Notes under the pieces: model-generated | The model's database searches: none | What the model was told of the DNA's origin: nothing | The model's input: the letters and a program-made list of their open reading frames with translations, nothing else | In this document: one piece after another, positions 7,584 to 16,896 of the stretch | Position numbering within the stretch: the stretch's first letter is position 1 | How the letters are laid out: the number at the start of each line of letters is the position of its first letter | Program-made: the position numbers and the translations under genes | Assembly: GCF_900091475.1 (NCBI RefSeq) | Contig: NZ_FMIB01000002.1 | Coordinates: forward strand, 682,001 to 746,000 | Source: Micromonospora chersina | GTDB taxonomy: Bacteria; Actinomycetota; Actinomycetes; Mycobacteriales; Micromonosporaceae | DNA length: 64,000 nucleotides | Reading direction: 5' to 3'

Positions 7584-8477
7584 ATGCGTGACTTCGTCTT
7601 CCCCGGCGGCACCGCGGTGCTGACCGGTGCGGCCAGCGGCATCGGTGAGGCCCTGGCGCACGGGCTGGCCCGCCGCGGCGCCGACCTGGTCCTGCTCGAC
7701 CGCGACGCCGAGCGGTTGGACGCGGTGGTCGCCGCGATCCGCGCCGCGTACCCCGGCCGGCGCGTCGAGACCCACCTGGTCGACCTCGCCGACGCCGACG
7801 CCACCGACCGGGTCGCCGCCCAGATCCTCGGCGCGCACCCGCGGATCCGGCTGCTGGTCAACAACGCCGGGGTGGCGCTGGGCGGCCGGTTCGACCAGGT
7901 CACCCTGGACGAGTTCCTCTGGGTCATCGAGATCAACTTCCGGGCCGTGGTGCGGCTGACCCACGCGCTGCTGCCCGCGCTCAAGGCCGAGCCCGGCGCC
8001 CACCTGGTCAACGTCTCCAGCCTCTTCGGGCTGATCGCGCCCGCCGGGCAGGCCGCCTACTCGGCCAGCAAGTTCGCGGTGCGCGGCTTCACCGAGGCGC
8101 TGAAGCACGAGCTGGTCGACGACGGGGTCGGGGTCACCTCGGTGCACCCGGGCGGCATCCGCACCCGGATCGCGAGCAGCGCCCGGGTGGGCAGCGGCGT
8201 CTCGACCGAGGAGTACGAGGCCGGCCGGAAGCAGTTCGAGAAGCTGCTCTCCATCGACCCGGCGAAGGCCGCCGAGGTGATCCTGCGGGGGGTCGAGCGC
8301 CGCCGCGGCCGGGTGCTGATCGGCTGGTCGGCGAAGCTGCCCGACCTGCTGGCCCGGGTCGCCCCCGCCGGGTACGGGAAGGTGCTGGCCCTCGGGATGC
8401 GGCCACGCCCGGCCCGGGTGCCGGCCCCGCGACCCGCCGCGGACCCCGTCCCGTCGGACCCGCGGCGGCCGGCGTGA
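7584..8477 (+). CDS. Short-chain dehydrogenase/reductase
   Basis: The 297-residue SDR has TGAASGIG near residues 14-21 for NAD(P), NNAG further on, a catalytic Ser in NVSSLFG and YSASK with the active Tyr and Lys. The length is slightly above a classical SDR because of a proline-rich C-terminal tail. It probably interconverts an alcohol and a ketone that the upstream monooxygenase uses. The last bases overlap the next start (GTGA at 8474-8477). The ATG is preceded by GAGGAG. Confidence 0.9.
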   Translation: MRDFVFPGGTAVLTGAASGIGEALAHGLARRGADLVLLDRDAERLDAVVAAIRAAYPGRRVETHLVDLADADATDRVAAQILGAHPRIRLLVNNAGVALGGRFDQVTLDEFLWVIEINFRAVVRLTHALLPALKAEPGAHLVNVSSLFGLIAPAGQAAYSASKFAVRGFTEALKHELVDDGVGVTSVHPGGIRTRIASSARVGSGVSTEEYEAGRKQFEKLLSIDPAKAAEVILRGVERRRGRVLIGWSAKLPDLLARVAPAGYGKVLALGMRPRPARVPAPRPAADPVPSDPRRPA

Positions 8478-9337
8478 CCCTCGCCCTGCCGCCGGCCGAG
8501 GAGCTGACGGTCGCGGGGCGCCGGATGCGCTGCCGGATCGACGGCCACGGCACGACAGTCGTGCTCCTGCACGGCATCGGCCGGACCCTCGAGGACTTCG
8601 CCGCCGTGCACGCGGGGCTGGCCCGCGACCACCGGGTGCTCTCCGTGGACCTGCCCGGGCACGGCGGCTCCGCCCCGCTGGACGACCCGCACACCCTGCC
8701 GGCCCTGGCCGCGGCCGTCGCCGGGTTCCTCGACGCCGCCGGCGTCACCGGCCCCGCGCACCTGGTCGGCAACTCCATGGGCGGGGCGGTGGCCATGCGG
8801 CTCGCCGCCGACGCGCCGGAGCGGGCGGCCAGCCTCGTGCTGGTCAACAGCGCCGGCTTCGGCAAGGAGGTGACCTTCGCGCTGCGGCTGCTCGCCGTGC
8901 GGCCCCTCGCCCGGCTGCTGCTGCGCCCCCACCCGGCCGTCGCCCGCCGCAGCGAGCGGGCCATCTTCCACGACCCGGCGTACGTCACCGAGGCGCGGAT
9001 CGCCACCGCCCTGGCCGCGGCCCGGCAGCCGCACGCCGCCCGGGTGATGCTGGAACTGGTGCGCAGCCTCGGCACCTGGCGCGGCGTACGCCCCGAGTGG
9101 CGGGCCGAGCTGCTCGACACGGTGGCCGCGCTCGACCTGCCCACCCTTGTCGTCTGGGGCGACCGGGACCTGATCCTGCCCGCCGCCCACCTCTCGTTCG
9201 CGCGGTCGCGGCTGCCGACCGCGCAGGGCCACCTGTTCCGGGACACCGGCCACATGCCGCAGATCGAGCGGGCCGCCGAGTTCGAGGCCCTGGTCAGGCG
9301 GTTCTGGTCGCCGTCCGGTGCCGCAGCACCAGCGTGA
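8474..9337 (+). CDS. Alpha/beta-hydrolase
   Basis: The 287-residue hydrolase shows an oxyanion-hole HGIGR segment, the nucleophile elbow GNSMGG, an acid residue in VVWGDRDLIL and a late catalytic His in DTGHMPQIE. It starts with GTG overlapping the SDR stop. As third gene of the operon it would hydrolyse the ester or lactone made by the Baeyer-Villiger enzyme. The 3' end overlaps the convergent ltrA-like gene by 44 bp, an unusually long antisense overlap. Confidence 0.9.
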   Translation: MTLALPPAEELTVAGRRMRCRIDGHGTTVVLLHGIGRTLEDFAAVHAGLARDHRVLSVDLPGHGGSAPLDDPHTLPALAAAVAGFLDAAGVTGPAHLVGNSMGGAVAMRLAADAPERAASLVLVNSAGFGKEVTFALRLLAVRPLARLLLRPHPAVARRSERAIFHDPAYVTEARIATALAAARQPHAARVMLELVRSLGTWRGVRPEWRAELLDTVAALDLPTLVVWGDRDLILPAAHLSFARSRLPTAQGHLFRDTGHMPQIERAAEFEALVRRFWSPSGAAAPA

Positions 9338-10457
9338 CGGCCACCAGGGCGACGAGCACCCCGGCGATGAGGTCGACAGGCGCGAACAGCCACGGCGCCA
9401 GGAGCACCAGCGCCGCCGCGGCGGGGAACAGCACCCGCCCGACGCCCCGCTTGGCCGGCAGGTGCAGCGCCCAGAGGGCGACCAGGTAGACCGCGACCGG
9501 CACGGCCACCGCGTAGCCGGCCACCCGGGCGGAGGCGTGGCCGGCGTGCAGGTCGTGGTCGACCGCCACGGCCAGCCCGGCGCCCACGGCCGCGATGGAG
9601 CTGAAGACGAAGTAGTGGCCGTAGCCCCAGGTCAGCGCCCCGCGCACCGACGCCGGCGGCAGCGGGTCGGGCCGGTCGAAGTAGAGCCACCAGATCGCGA
9701 AGACGATCAGCGTGCCGGCGGCGGCCAGCGACCACAGCTGCCCGTTGCCCGCGTCCACCCCGCGCTGGATCGCCACCGACGTGGAGAGCACCGCCTCGCC
9801 CAGCACGATCAGGGTGAACAGCTGGTACCGCTCGGCGATGTGGTGCGGGTGCCAGCTGGTCTGCCGGCGCCGCTCGCCCAGCACCGGCACCAGGAGATCG
9901 GCGACGACCAGCACCACGAAGGCGGGCATGAGCCAGGCGGGCGGCAGGAGGAGCCGGAGCAACCAGCCGGCCTGCACCACGCCCACGCCGACCGCGAACG
10001 TCAGCGCCGTGGCGCGGTGCGCCGGATCGCCGGCGGCCGCCCGCAGCCAGTTCACCATGGCGGCCAGCCGCATCACCACGTACCCGTAGGTGATCGTGGT
10101 GAAGTCGGCCTCGCCGAAGGCGCGCGGCACGCCGGCGGCGAGGATCAGCGCCCCGGCGATCTGCACCAGCGCGGTCAGCCGGTAGACGTCGTCGTCGGTG
10201 TCGTAGGCGGAGGCGAACCAGGTGAAGTTCACCCAGGCCCACCAGATCGCGAAGAAGACGCTCAGGTAGCTGACCAGGCCATGCCCGACGTGCCCCTCCG
10301 CGACGTCGTGGTGCAGGCCCTCCGACGCCAGCGCCACCGCGACCACGAAGCACAGGTCGAAGAAGAGCTCCAGCGGGGTGGCGGCCCGGTGTGCCTCGTC
10401 CCGCCGGCGCGCCCGCATGGGGCGGTACCAGGCCCGGACGGACGCGTCGCTCTTCAC
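9294..10457 (-). CDS. LtrA-family (low temperature requirement A) membrane protein
   Basis: The 387-residue protein is predicted to cross the membrane about ten times and carries the family signature TPLELFFDLCFVVAVA near residue 30, then TWGYGHYFVF later. LtrA proteins were named from a Listeria cold-sensitive mutant; their biochemical role is unknown. The start GTG or ATG at 10455-10457 gives MKSDASVRAWYRPM. It is a single gene facing the BVMO operon with overlapping 3' ends. Confidence 0.88.
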   Translation of the reverse strand: MKSDASVRAWYRPMRARRRDEAHRAATPLELFFDLCFVVAVALASEGLHHDVAEGHVGHGLVSYLSVFFAIWWAWVNFTWFASAYDTDDDVYRLTALVQIAGALILAAGVPRAFGEADFTTITYGYVVMRLAAMVNWLRAAAGDPAHRATALTFAVGVGVVQAGWLLRLLLPPAWLMPAFVVLVVADLLVPVLGERRRQTSWHPHHIAERYQLFTLIVLGEAVLSTSVAIQRGVDAGNGQLWSLAAAGTLIVFAIWWLYFDRPDPLPPASVRGALTWGYGHYFVFSSIAAVGAGLAVAVDHDLHAGHASARVAGYAVAVPVAVYLVALWALHLPAKRGVGRVLFPAAAALVLLAPWLFAPVDLIAGVLVALVAVTLVLRHRTATRTA

Positions 10458-10506
10458 CCGGTGCTCCTCGCCGACGGCCGGTCAGCTGCACCACACGATA
10501 ACCAGC

Positions 10507-11397
10507 TCAGGCCGCCGCGGACGGGACCGGCTCCGGAACTCCGGCGGAAAGGGGAGCGGTGGCGTGGGAAAGCGTCACCAGCGCCGCCTCCACGTCGCCC
10601 GGCAGCCGCCGCCGGTGCCGCAGCACCCAGCCGGCCTGCCGGGCCGCGTCGCGCAGCCCGGCCCGCCCGGCCGGGTCCCGCCAGGCGTCGGCCACCACCT
10701 CCCGCAGCACCCGTCCCGGCCGGCGCAGCGCCGCGGTGAGCACCCGGTTGCGAGCCTCCACCCGCCGGCGCGCCCGGGGATCGCGGCCCGCCGGCACCGG
10801 CAGGTGGTGGGCCACCAGCTCCGGCACGTACGCGAGGTTCCAGCCCGCCGCGGCCAGGTCCATGGCGAGCAGCGCCTCCTCGCCGTACGTGCCGAGCCGC
10901 TCGGTGAAGCCCCCGACCTGCCGGTACGCGTCGCGGCGCAGCACCACGGCGCAGGCCAGGAACCCGAGCACCGTGGGCCCCGGGGCGTCCGGCTCCGTGC
11001 CCAGCGGCGCCCGGGCCATCGCGGCCGAGACCGGGTCCCGGCGGGCCGCCGCGCCGACCCGCACCTCCCCGGTGAGCAGGGCCGTACGCGGGTGCCGGCG
11101 CAGCAGCGCGGCCGCCCGGCCCAGCGCGTCCGGCGCCCAGTACGAGTCGTCGTCGGCGAACGCCACGTACGGCGTGCGGGCCAGGCCCACCCCCACGTTG
11201 CGCGCCGCCCCGGCGCCCGCGTTGCGGCCCAGCTCCACCACCCGCGCCCGGGGGAACTCCCGGGCCACGGCGGCCGGCGTGCCGTCCTCGGAGCCGTTGT
11301 CCACCACGATCACCGGGGCGGTGTGCCGGGGCAGCAGGGCGAGAAGCTGCTCCCGCCGGTTGCGGGTGGCCACCACGATCGTCACGTCGGTCGTCAT
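10507..11397 (-). CDS. Family 2 glycosyltransferase
   Basis: The 296-residue protein starts MTTDVTIVVATRNRR, a typical GT-A beginning, with VVDNGSEDGT and the metal-binding acidic motif FADDDSYW following. The C-terminal third is Arg-rich and less conserved. It would transfer a sugar from a nucleotide sugar to an unknown acceptor, probably at the cell envelope. I rejected a much longer upstream frame because it runs through the divergent capA-like gene. The gap to that divergent gene is 67 bp. Confidence 0.87.
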   Translation of the reverse strand: MTTDVTIVVATRNRREQLLALLPRHTAPVIVVDNGSEDGTPAAVAREFPRARVVELGRNAGAGAARNVGVGLARTPYVAFADDDSYWAPDALGRAAALLRRHPRTALLTGEVRVGAAARRDPVSAAMARAPLGTEPDAPGPTVLGFLACAVVLRRDAYRQVGGFTERLGTYGEEALLAMDLAAAGWNLAYVPELVAHHLPVPAGRDPRARRRVEARNRVLTAALRRPGRVLREVVADAWRDPAGRAGLRDAARQAGWVLRHRRRLPGDVEAALVTLSHATAPLSAGVPEPVPSAAA

Positions 11398-11464
11398 GGC
11401 CGCCCTGGTACCCCGGCCGGCCGGACTCACGCGTGGCGCGGCGAACGGCGGGAACATCCCCGGC

Positions 11465-12565
11465 ATGGCCGAGGTGACGCTCTTCCTCGCCGGTGACGTG
11501 ATGACCGGGCGCGGCGTGGACCAGATCCTGCCCCATCCCGGGTCGCCCGCGCTGCGGGAGGAACTGGTCACCGACGCCCGCCGGTACGTGGCGCTGGCCG
11601 AGGCCGTGGCCGGCCGGGTGCCACGTCCGGCCCCGCCGGAGTGGCCGTGGGGCGACGCGCTGCGGATGCTCGACGCGGAACGCCCGGACGTGCGCGTCGT
11701 CAACCTGGAGACGGCGGTGACCGCCCGCGGCGAGCACATCCCCGGCAAGGGCATCCACTACCGGATGCACCCGGCCAACGTGCCCTGCCTGACCGCCGCC
11801 CAGCTCGACGTCTGCGCGCTGGGCAACAACCACGTGCTCGACTTCGGCCCGACCGGGCTGGCCGACACCCTGGACACGCTGCGCGCCGCGGGCATCCGGA
11901 CCGCCGGCGCGGGCCGGGACGCCGCGGAGGCGTGGCGGCCGGCCATCGTGCCGCTGGCCGGCGGACGCCGGCTGCTGGTCTGGTCCGTGGGCGCGGTGTC
12001 CAGCGGGGTGTTCCCGCAGTGGGCCGCGCGGGACGGGCGGCCCGGGGTGGCGTACCTGCCGGACGTGTCCACGGCCACGGCCGCCGCGCTCGCCGAGCGG
12101 ATCGCCGGGACCGCGCGGCCCCCGGACCTCGTGGTGGTCTCGGTGCACTGGGGGAGCAACTGGGGCCACGAGGTGCCGGACGAGCACGTCGCGTTCGCGC
12201 ACGCGCTCGTGGACGCCGGCGTGCACGTCGTGCACGGGCACTCCTCGCACCACCCCCGCCCGGTCGAGCGCTACCGGGACCGGCTGATCCTCTACGGCTG
12301 CGGCGACCTGATCGACGACTACGAGGGGATCGGCGGGCAGGAGGCGTACCGGCCGGAGCTGCGGTTGCTGCACCTGCCCACCCTCGACGCGGCCACGGGC
12401 GAGCTGCGGCGGCTCCGCCTGGTCCCGATCCGGATGCGCCGGATGCGGCTCCAGCCCGCCACGCCGGCCGAGGCCGGGTGGCTCGCCGACCTCCTCGACA
12501 CCCTCGGCCGGTCCTCCGGCACCCGCTTCGCCCCCGGCCCCGACGGCGCGATCACGCTCCGCTGA
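11465..12565 (+). CDS. CapA-family metallophosphatase-like protein
   Basis: The 366-residue protein has calcineurin-like metal motifs in CapA order: AGDVMTGRG near the N-terminus, GNNHVLDFGPTGLADTL, VHWGSNWGHE, and HGHSSHHPRPVE. CapA/PgsA proteins act in poly-gamma-glutamate capsule synthesis, but actinobacterial relatives are common without a capsule operon, so a role in polymer metabolism is only suggested. No signal peptide is visible. The ATG at 11465 opens directly into the first beta strand. It is divergent from the glycosyltransferase. Confidence 0.86.
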   Translation: MAEVTLFLAGDVMTGRGVDQILPHPGSPALREELVTDARRYVALAEAVAGRVPRPAPPEWPWGDALRMLDAERPDVRVVNLETAVTARGEHIPGKGIHYRMHPANVPCLTAAQLDVCALGNNHVLDFGPTGLADTLDTLRAAGIRTAGAGRDAAEAWRPAIVPLAGGRRLLVWSVGAVSSGVFPQWAARDGRPGVAYLPDVSTATAAALAERIAGTARPPDLVVVSVHWGSNWGHEVPDEHVAFAHALVDAGVHVVHGHSSHHPRPVERYRDRLILYGCGDLIDDYEGIGGQEAYRPELRLLHLPTLDAATGELRRLRLVPIRMRRMRLQPATPAEAGWLADLLDTLGRSSGTRFAPGPDGAITLR

Positions 12566-12582
12566 CGTGGCCCGGGCCACGT
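12565..12582. repeat. Perfect 18-bp palindrome after the capA-like gene
   Basis: ACGTGGCC followed by CGGGCCACGT reads the same on both strands. It begins at the last base of the capA-like stop and lies 49 bp before the GntR start. It could be a short terminator stem or an operator; there is no T-tract. Confidence 0.45.
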
Positions 12583-12631
12583 TCGCGGCGGCCGGCGGCG
12601 GCCTTCCGCCGGGTCGGCGCATCATAGATAC

Positions 12632-13300
12632 ATGACGCATCCCACCCCCGTGCCCAGCGCCCGGCCGACCGCGCCGTCCGCCGCCGAGCGGGCCTACCAG
12701 CACCTCAAGCGGGCCGTCCTCGAGCAGGTGTACCCGGGCGGGCTGCTGGTCAGCGAGGGGGAGATCGCCGAGGCGACCGGGGTGTCCCGGACGCCGGTCC
12801 GCGAGGCGCTGCTGCGCCTGGAGGCCGAGGGCCTGGTCAAGCTCTACCCCAAGCGCGGCGCCCTGATCCGGCCGGTCTCCGCGCGGGAGATCGCCGACGT
12901 CGTCGAGGCCCGCCGCCTGGTCGAGCTGCACGCCGCCCGGCAGGTCTGGCCGCGCCGGGCCGCCATCCGCGACGACCTGGCCCGCTGGCTCGACGAGATG
13001 CGCCGGGCGCACGCCGCCGGCGACGTCACCGCGCTGATGGCCGCCGACCGGGCGTTCCACGCCACAGTGGTCGAGGCGGCCGGCAACGAGATCCTCGCCG
13101 AGCTCTACCACCGCCTGCGCGACCGGCAGCTGCGGATGGGCGAGGCGAGCTTCCGGCTGTCGCCCGGCTGGGCCGAGGTGGCCCTCACCGAGCACGCCGG
13201 CCAGCTCGCCGCCCTCGACGGCGACGACGAGCAGGCCTGGCTCGACGCGATCGGCGCGCACATCGACAACGCGGCGACCGTGCTGCGGACGCTGCGGTGA
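12632..13300 (+). CDS. GntR/FadR-family (FCD) transcriptional regulator
   Basis: The 222-residue protein has an N-terminal GntR winged helix (VSEGEIAEATGVSRTPVREALLRLEAEGLV in shorter pieces, about 40-75) and an FCD ligand domain (about 90-215) with the metal-binding type RxxxE and His pattern (ADRAFHATVVEAAGN). The ATG at 12632 overlaps an AT-rich TCAT-AGATAC-ATGA inverted repeat, possibly its own operator. It overlaps the transporter gene by GTGA, so it likely senses the transported compound and controls both. Confidence 0.88.
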   Translation: MTHPTPVPSARPTAPSAAERAYQHLKRAVLEQVYPGGLLVSEGEIAEATGVSRTPVREALLRLEAEGLVKLYPKRGALIRPVSAREIADVVEARRLVELHAARQVWPRRAAIRDDLARWLDEMRRAHAAGDVTALMAADRAFHATVVEAAGNEILAELYHRLRDRQLRMGEASFRLSPGWAEVALTEHAGQLAALDGDDEQAWLDAIGAHIDNAATVLRTLR

Positions 13301-14607
13301 GCGGCACCGCCCCCAGGGTCGCCCCGCGCCGCTCCGCCGCCCTGGTCTTCGCGGTGGCCGTCACCGCGTACGTGGCCGCCGTCTTCCACCGCAGCTCGCT
13401 CGGCGTCACCGGGGTCGACGCGGCGGACCGCTTCCACATCAACGCCGCCGCGCTGGCCACCTTCAGCGTCGCCCAGCTCGCCGTCTACGCGGCCATGCAG
13501 ATCCCCGTCGGGGTGCTGCTCGACCGGTACGGCTCGCGCCGGCTGCTGCTGGCCGGCGCCGCGCTCATGGTGGCCGGGCAGCTCTGCTTCGCCGTCGCCA
13601 CCGACGTCCGGCTCGCCGTCGCCGCCCGGGTGCTCGTCGGCCTCGGCGACGCCATGACCTTCATCAGCGTGCTGCGGATCGTCGCGTTCTGGTTCCCCGG
13701 CCGGCGCAACCCGCTGCTCGTGCAGCTGACCGGCACCATCGGGCAGCTCGGTGCGGTGCTCGGCGCCGTACCCCTGGTGGCGCTGCTGCACCACGCCGGC
13801 TGGACGCCCGCGTTCCTCACCGCGGCGGCACTCGGCGCCACCGTGCTGCTGCTGGTGCTCGTCGCGGTCCGGGACACCCCGCACGCCGAGCACACCGGCG
13901 CGCTCGCCCCCGACCTGGCCGCCGTACGCCGGCAGCTCGCCGACGCCTGGGCCCAGCCCGGCACCCGGCTCGGCCTCTGGACGCACTTCGTCACCCAGTT
14001 CTCCGGCTCGGTGTTCGCCCTGCTCTGGGGCTACCCGTTCCTCGTGCAGGGGCAGGGCTTCGCGCCGACCGCGGCGGCCGCCCTGCTCACGCTGATGACC
14101 GTGGTGACCCTGGTCTGCGGCCCGGTCATCGCGCACCTGTGCGCCCGGCACCCCTTCCACCGCTCGGCGGTGGTCTTCGCCATCACGGGGGCCACCGCGG
14201 CGGTCTGGGCGGTCGTGTTGGCCTGGCCCGGCCGCGCCCCGCACGGCCTGCTGGTGGCCCTCGTGGTGGTCCTCGCGGTCAACGGCCCCGGCTCGGTGAT
14301 CGGCTTCGACTACGCGCGCACGTTCAACCCGGTGCACCGCATCGGCAGCGCCACCGGCATCGTCAACGTGGGCGGCTTCGTGGCCTCGATCCTGCTGATC
14401 CTGGCCGTCGGCGTGGTGCTCGACCTGGCCACCCCGGCCGGCCGGAGCACCCCGCCGCTGTCCGCGTTCCGCTGGGCGTTCGCCGTGCAGTACCTGCTCT
14501 GGGGGCTCGGCGCGGTGCAGGTGCTGCGCTACCGCAACGCCGCCCGCCGCCGCCACGCCGCGGAGGCCGTGCCGGTGGCCGCCGCCGTGGCCGGCCCGGT
14601 CACGTGA
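13297..14607 (+). CDS. MFS transporter
   Basis: The 436-residue protein has about twelve membrane helices and the classic loop GVLLDRYGSRRLLLAGA between helices 2 and 3. The N-terminal HRSSLGVTGVDAADRF pattern is typical of the nitrate/sugar-phosphate-like and metabolite MFS groups. The substrate cannot be told from the sequence. The GTG start overlaps the GntR stop by four bases. The 3' end overlaps the convergent doxX-like gene by 8 bp. Confidence 0.88.
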   Translation: MSGTAPRVAPRRSAALVFAVAVTAYVAAVFHRSSLGVTGVDAADRFHINAAALATFSVAQLAVYAAMQIPVGVLLDRYGSRRLLLAGAALMVAGQLCFAVATDVRLAVAARVLVGLGDAMTFISVLRIVAFWFPGRRNPLLVQLTGTIGQLGAVLGAVPLVALLHHAGWTPAFLTAAALGATVLLLVLVAVRDTPHAEHTGALAPDLAAVRRQLADAWAQPGTRLGLWTHFVTQFSGSVFALLWGYPFLVQGQGFAPTAAAALLTLMTVVTLVCGPVIAHLCARHPFHRSAVVFAITGATAAVWAVVLAWPGRAPHGLLVALVVVLAVNGPGSVIGFDYARTFNPVHRIGSATGIVNVGGFVASILLILAVGVVLDLATPAGRSTPPLSAFRWAFAVQYLLWGLGAVQVLRYRNAARRRHAAEAVPVAAAVAGPVT

Positions 14608-15019
14608 ACCGGCGCTTGTGGGCCAGCGAGTCCAGCACCAGCGTCAGCCCGGCAGCGAGCAGCCAGCTGTCCTTGGCCAGGCCGATGCCGGCCTGGGACG
14701 GCTTGAGGCTGTTCGCCTCCCGCATGCCGGGCGTCTTGAGGTACAGCTGCACCAGGCCGGCCCCGAAGGCGGTCAGCCCGGCGCCGGCCAGTAGCGACGG
14801 CACGAACGGGGTGAGCAGCGCGGCGCCCAGAGCGATCTCGGAACGGGACAGCAGCTTCGCGAACTGGTCGGGCGGGAACTGCCGCAGCTGGGGGATCGCC
14901 CCGACCGCCATGCCGTGCATGCCGGCGGCGGCCTCGCCCTCCAGGGAGCGCTTGGACAGCCCGGAATTCAGGAAGAACGCGCCGATGATGATCCGTAGTG
15001 GCGCATGGGTCAACCTCAT
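14600..15019 (-). CDS. DoxX-family membrane protein
   Basis: The roughly 139-residue protein has four hydrophobic helices and the DoxX opening RIIIGAFFLNSGLSK. DoxX relatives sit in the membrane and have been linked to thiol and oxidative stress in mycobacteria. I prefer ATG 15017-15019, which has GGGAG at five bases spacing. GTG at 15023-15025 would add two residues. It is divergent from the mycothiol-dependent dehydrogenase. Confidence 0.82.
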   Translation of the reverse strand: MRLTHAPLRIIIGAFFLNSGLSKRSLEGEAAAGMHGMAVGAIPQLRQFPPDQFAKLLSRSEIALGAALLTPFVPSLLAGAGLTAFGAGLVQLYLKTPGMREANSLKPSQAGIGLAKDSWLLAAGLTLVLDSLAHKRRFT

Positions 15020-15152
15020 GATCACTCCCGTTCGGTGCCGGAGAACCGGGCCCCCGCGTACCCCGCGACGCGCCGGATAACCGCCCCCTCGACGGTGGGC
15101 CGCCGACGATGATCGGCGGTAGGTTCGGCTGGAGCCGAGCGAGGGAGGGACC

Positions 15153-16241
15153 GTGGGTCAGGAAGTCCGGGGAGTCGTGTCGCGGCGCAAGGGCGCGCCC
15201 GTGGAGGTCACCACGATCGTGGTGCCCGACCCGGGGCCGGGCGAGGCGGTGGTCCGCGTCCAGTCCTGCGGGGTGTGCCACACCGACCTGCACTACCGCG
15301 AGGGCGGGATCAACGACGACTACCCGTTCCTGCTCGGCCACGAGGCCGCCGGCATCGTGGAGCAGGTGGGGGAGGGGGTCACCGACGTGGCCCCCGGCGA
15401 CTTCGTGGTGCTCAACTGGCGGGCGGTCTGCGGGCAGTGCCGCGCCTGCCGGCGGGGCCGTCCGTGGTACTGCTTCAACACCCACAACGCGGCGCGGAAG
15501 ATGACGCTCACCGACGGCACCGAGCTGGCCCCCGCCCTGGGCATCGGCGCGTTCGCCGAGAAGACCCTGGTGCACGCCGGCCAGTGCACCAAGGTCGACC
15601 CGTCCGCCCGTCCCGCCGCCGTCGGCCTGCTGGGCTGCGGCGTGATGGCCGGCCTCGGCGCGGCCATGAACACCGGCGGCGTGACCCGGGGCGACTCGGT
15701 GGCGGTGATCGGCTGCGGCGGCGTCGGCGACGCGGCGGTGGCGGGCGCGGCCCTGGCCGGGGCGACCACCGTCATCGCCGTGGACACCGACTCCCGGAAG
15801 CTCGACTGGGCGCGGAAGTTCGGCGCCACGCACACCGTCAACGCCTCCGACGAGGACCCGGTCGAGGCGATCCGCGCCGCCACCGGAGGATTCGGCGCCG
15901 ACGTGGTCATCGACGCGGTGGGCCGCCCGGAGACCTGGAAGCAGGCCTTCTACGCCCGCGACCTCGCCGGCACCGTCGTGCTGGTCGGCGTACCCACCCC
16001 GGAGATGCGCATCGAGCTGCCGCTGCTCGACGTCTTCGGCCGGGGCGGCGCCCTCAAGTCCAGCTGGTACGGCGACTGCCTGCCCAGCCGCGACTTCCCG
16101 ATGCTCACCGAGCTGTACCGGCAGGGCCGCCTCGACCTGGACGCCTTCGTCACCGAGGAGATCGCGCTCGACCAGGTCGAGGAGGCGTTCACCCGGATGC
16201 ACCACGGCGACGTGCTCCGGTCGGTGGTGGTCTTCCCGTGA
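15153..16241 (+). CDS. mscR: S-(hydroxymethyl)mycothiol dehydrogenase
   Basis: The 362-residue zinc alcohol dehydrogenase matches the mycothiol-dependent formaldehyde dehydrogenase family: [19 protein letters not shown] start, catalytic-zinc [14 protein letters not shown] with Cys42 and His63 in LGHEAAG, structural-zinc Cys93/96/99/107 and the NAD motif GCGGVG. The enzyme oxidises the spontaneous adduct of formaldehyde and mycothiol, and can also reduce S-nitrosomycothiol. The GTG start has a GGGAGGGA ribosome site. It overlaps the next gene by GTGA. Confidence 0.93.
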   Translation: MGQEVRGVVSRRKGAPVEVTTIVVPDPGPGEAVVRVQSCGVCHTDLHYREGGINDDYPFLLGHEAAGIVEQVGEGVTDVAPGDFVVLNWRAVCGQCRACRRGRPWYCFNTHNAARKMTLTDGTELAPALGIGAFAEKTLVHAGQCTKVDPSARPAAVGLLGCGVMAGLGAAMNTGGVTRGDSVAVIGCGGVGDAAVAGAALAGATTVIAVDTDSRKLDWARKFGATHTVNASDEDPVEAIRAATGGFGADVVIDAVGRPETWKQAFYARDLAGTVVLVGVPTPEMRIELPLLDVFGRGGALKSSWYGDCLPSRDFPMLTELYRQGRLDLDAFVTEEIALDQVEEAFTRMHHGDVLRSVVVFP

Positions 16242-16867
16242 CGGTCCGCGTCGACCACGCCGTCACCTCCGGCACGTTCTCCCTCGACGGGCAGACCTTC
16301 GACGTCGACAACAACGTCTGGGTGGTGGGCGACGACGCCGAGTGCGTGGTCGTCGACGCCCCGCACGACGTCGACGCCATCCGCGCCGTGATCGGCGGCC
16401 GCCGGGTGGTCGCCATCCTGGCCACCCACGCCCACGACGACCACGTCCGGGTGGCGCCCGAGCTGGCCCGGGCCACCGGCGCGCCGGTGCTGCTGCACCC
16501 GGCCGACCGGGTGCTCTGGGACCAGGTCCACCCGGACACCCCGCCCGACGGCGAACTCACCGACGGGCAGGCCGTCGAGGTCGGCGGCACCATCCTGCGG
16601 GTGCTGCACACCCCCGGCCACAGCCCGGGCGCGTGCAGCCTCCACGCCCCCGACCTGGGCGCGGTCTTCACCGGGGACACCCTCTTCGTGGGCGGTCCCG
16701 GCGCCACCGGCCGCTCCTTCAGCGACTTCGGCACGATCATCGAGTCGATCCGGACCCGGCTGCTCACCCTGCCGCCGCAGACCGTGGTCCACACCGGACA
16801 CGGCGACGACACCACCATCGCCGCGGAGGCGCCCCACCTCGACGAGTGGATCGCCCGCGGGCACTGA
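16238..16867 (+). CDS. Metallo-beta-lactamase-fold hydrolase, mscR partner
   Basis: The 209-residue protein has the zinc motif THAHDDH, then [18 protein letters not shown] and a late HTGHGDDT, as in glyoxalase II-like enzymes. It starts with GTG overlapping mscR. Its pairing with mscR is conserved in many actinobacteria, where it is thought to hydrolyse S-formylmycothiol or a related thioester, completing formaldehyde detoxification to formate. That role is from context, not shown by the sequence. It is convergent with trmO, 29 bp apart. Confidence 0.9.
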   Translation: MTVRVDHAVTSGTFSLDGQTFDVDNNVWVVGDDAECVVVDAPHDVDAIRAVIGGRRVVAILATHAHDDHVRVAPELARATGAPVLLHPADRVLWDQVHPDTPPDGELTDGQAVEVGGTILRVLHTPGHSPGACSLHAPDLGAVFTGDTLFVGGPGATGRSFSDFGTIIESIRTRLLTLPPQTVVHTGHGDDTTIAAEAPHLDEWIARGH

Positions 16868-16896
16868 GCCGACCACCCGGCCGGGCGTCGCCGGCC

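Noticed and set aside
10454..13261. 935-codon minus-strand frame across several genes
   Set aside because: It crosses the glycosyltransferase, CapA and GntR regions in the wrong frame, with low-complexity Arg/Gly/Pro/Ala content and no recognisable domain.
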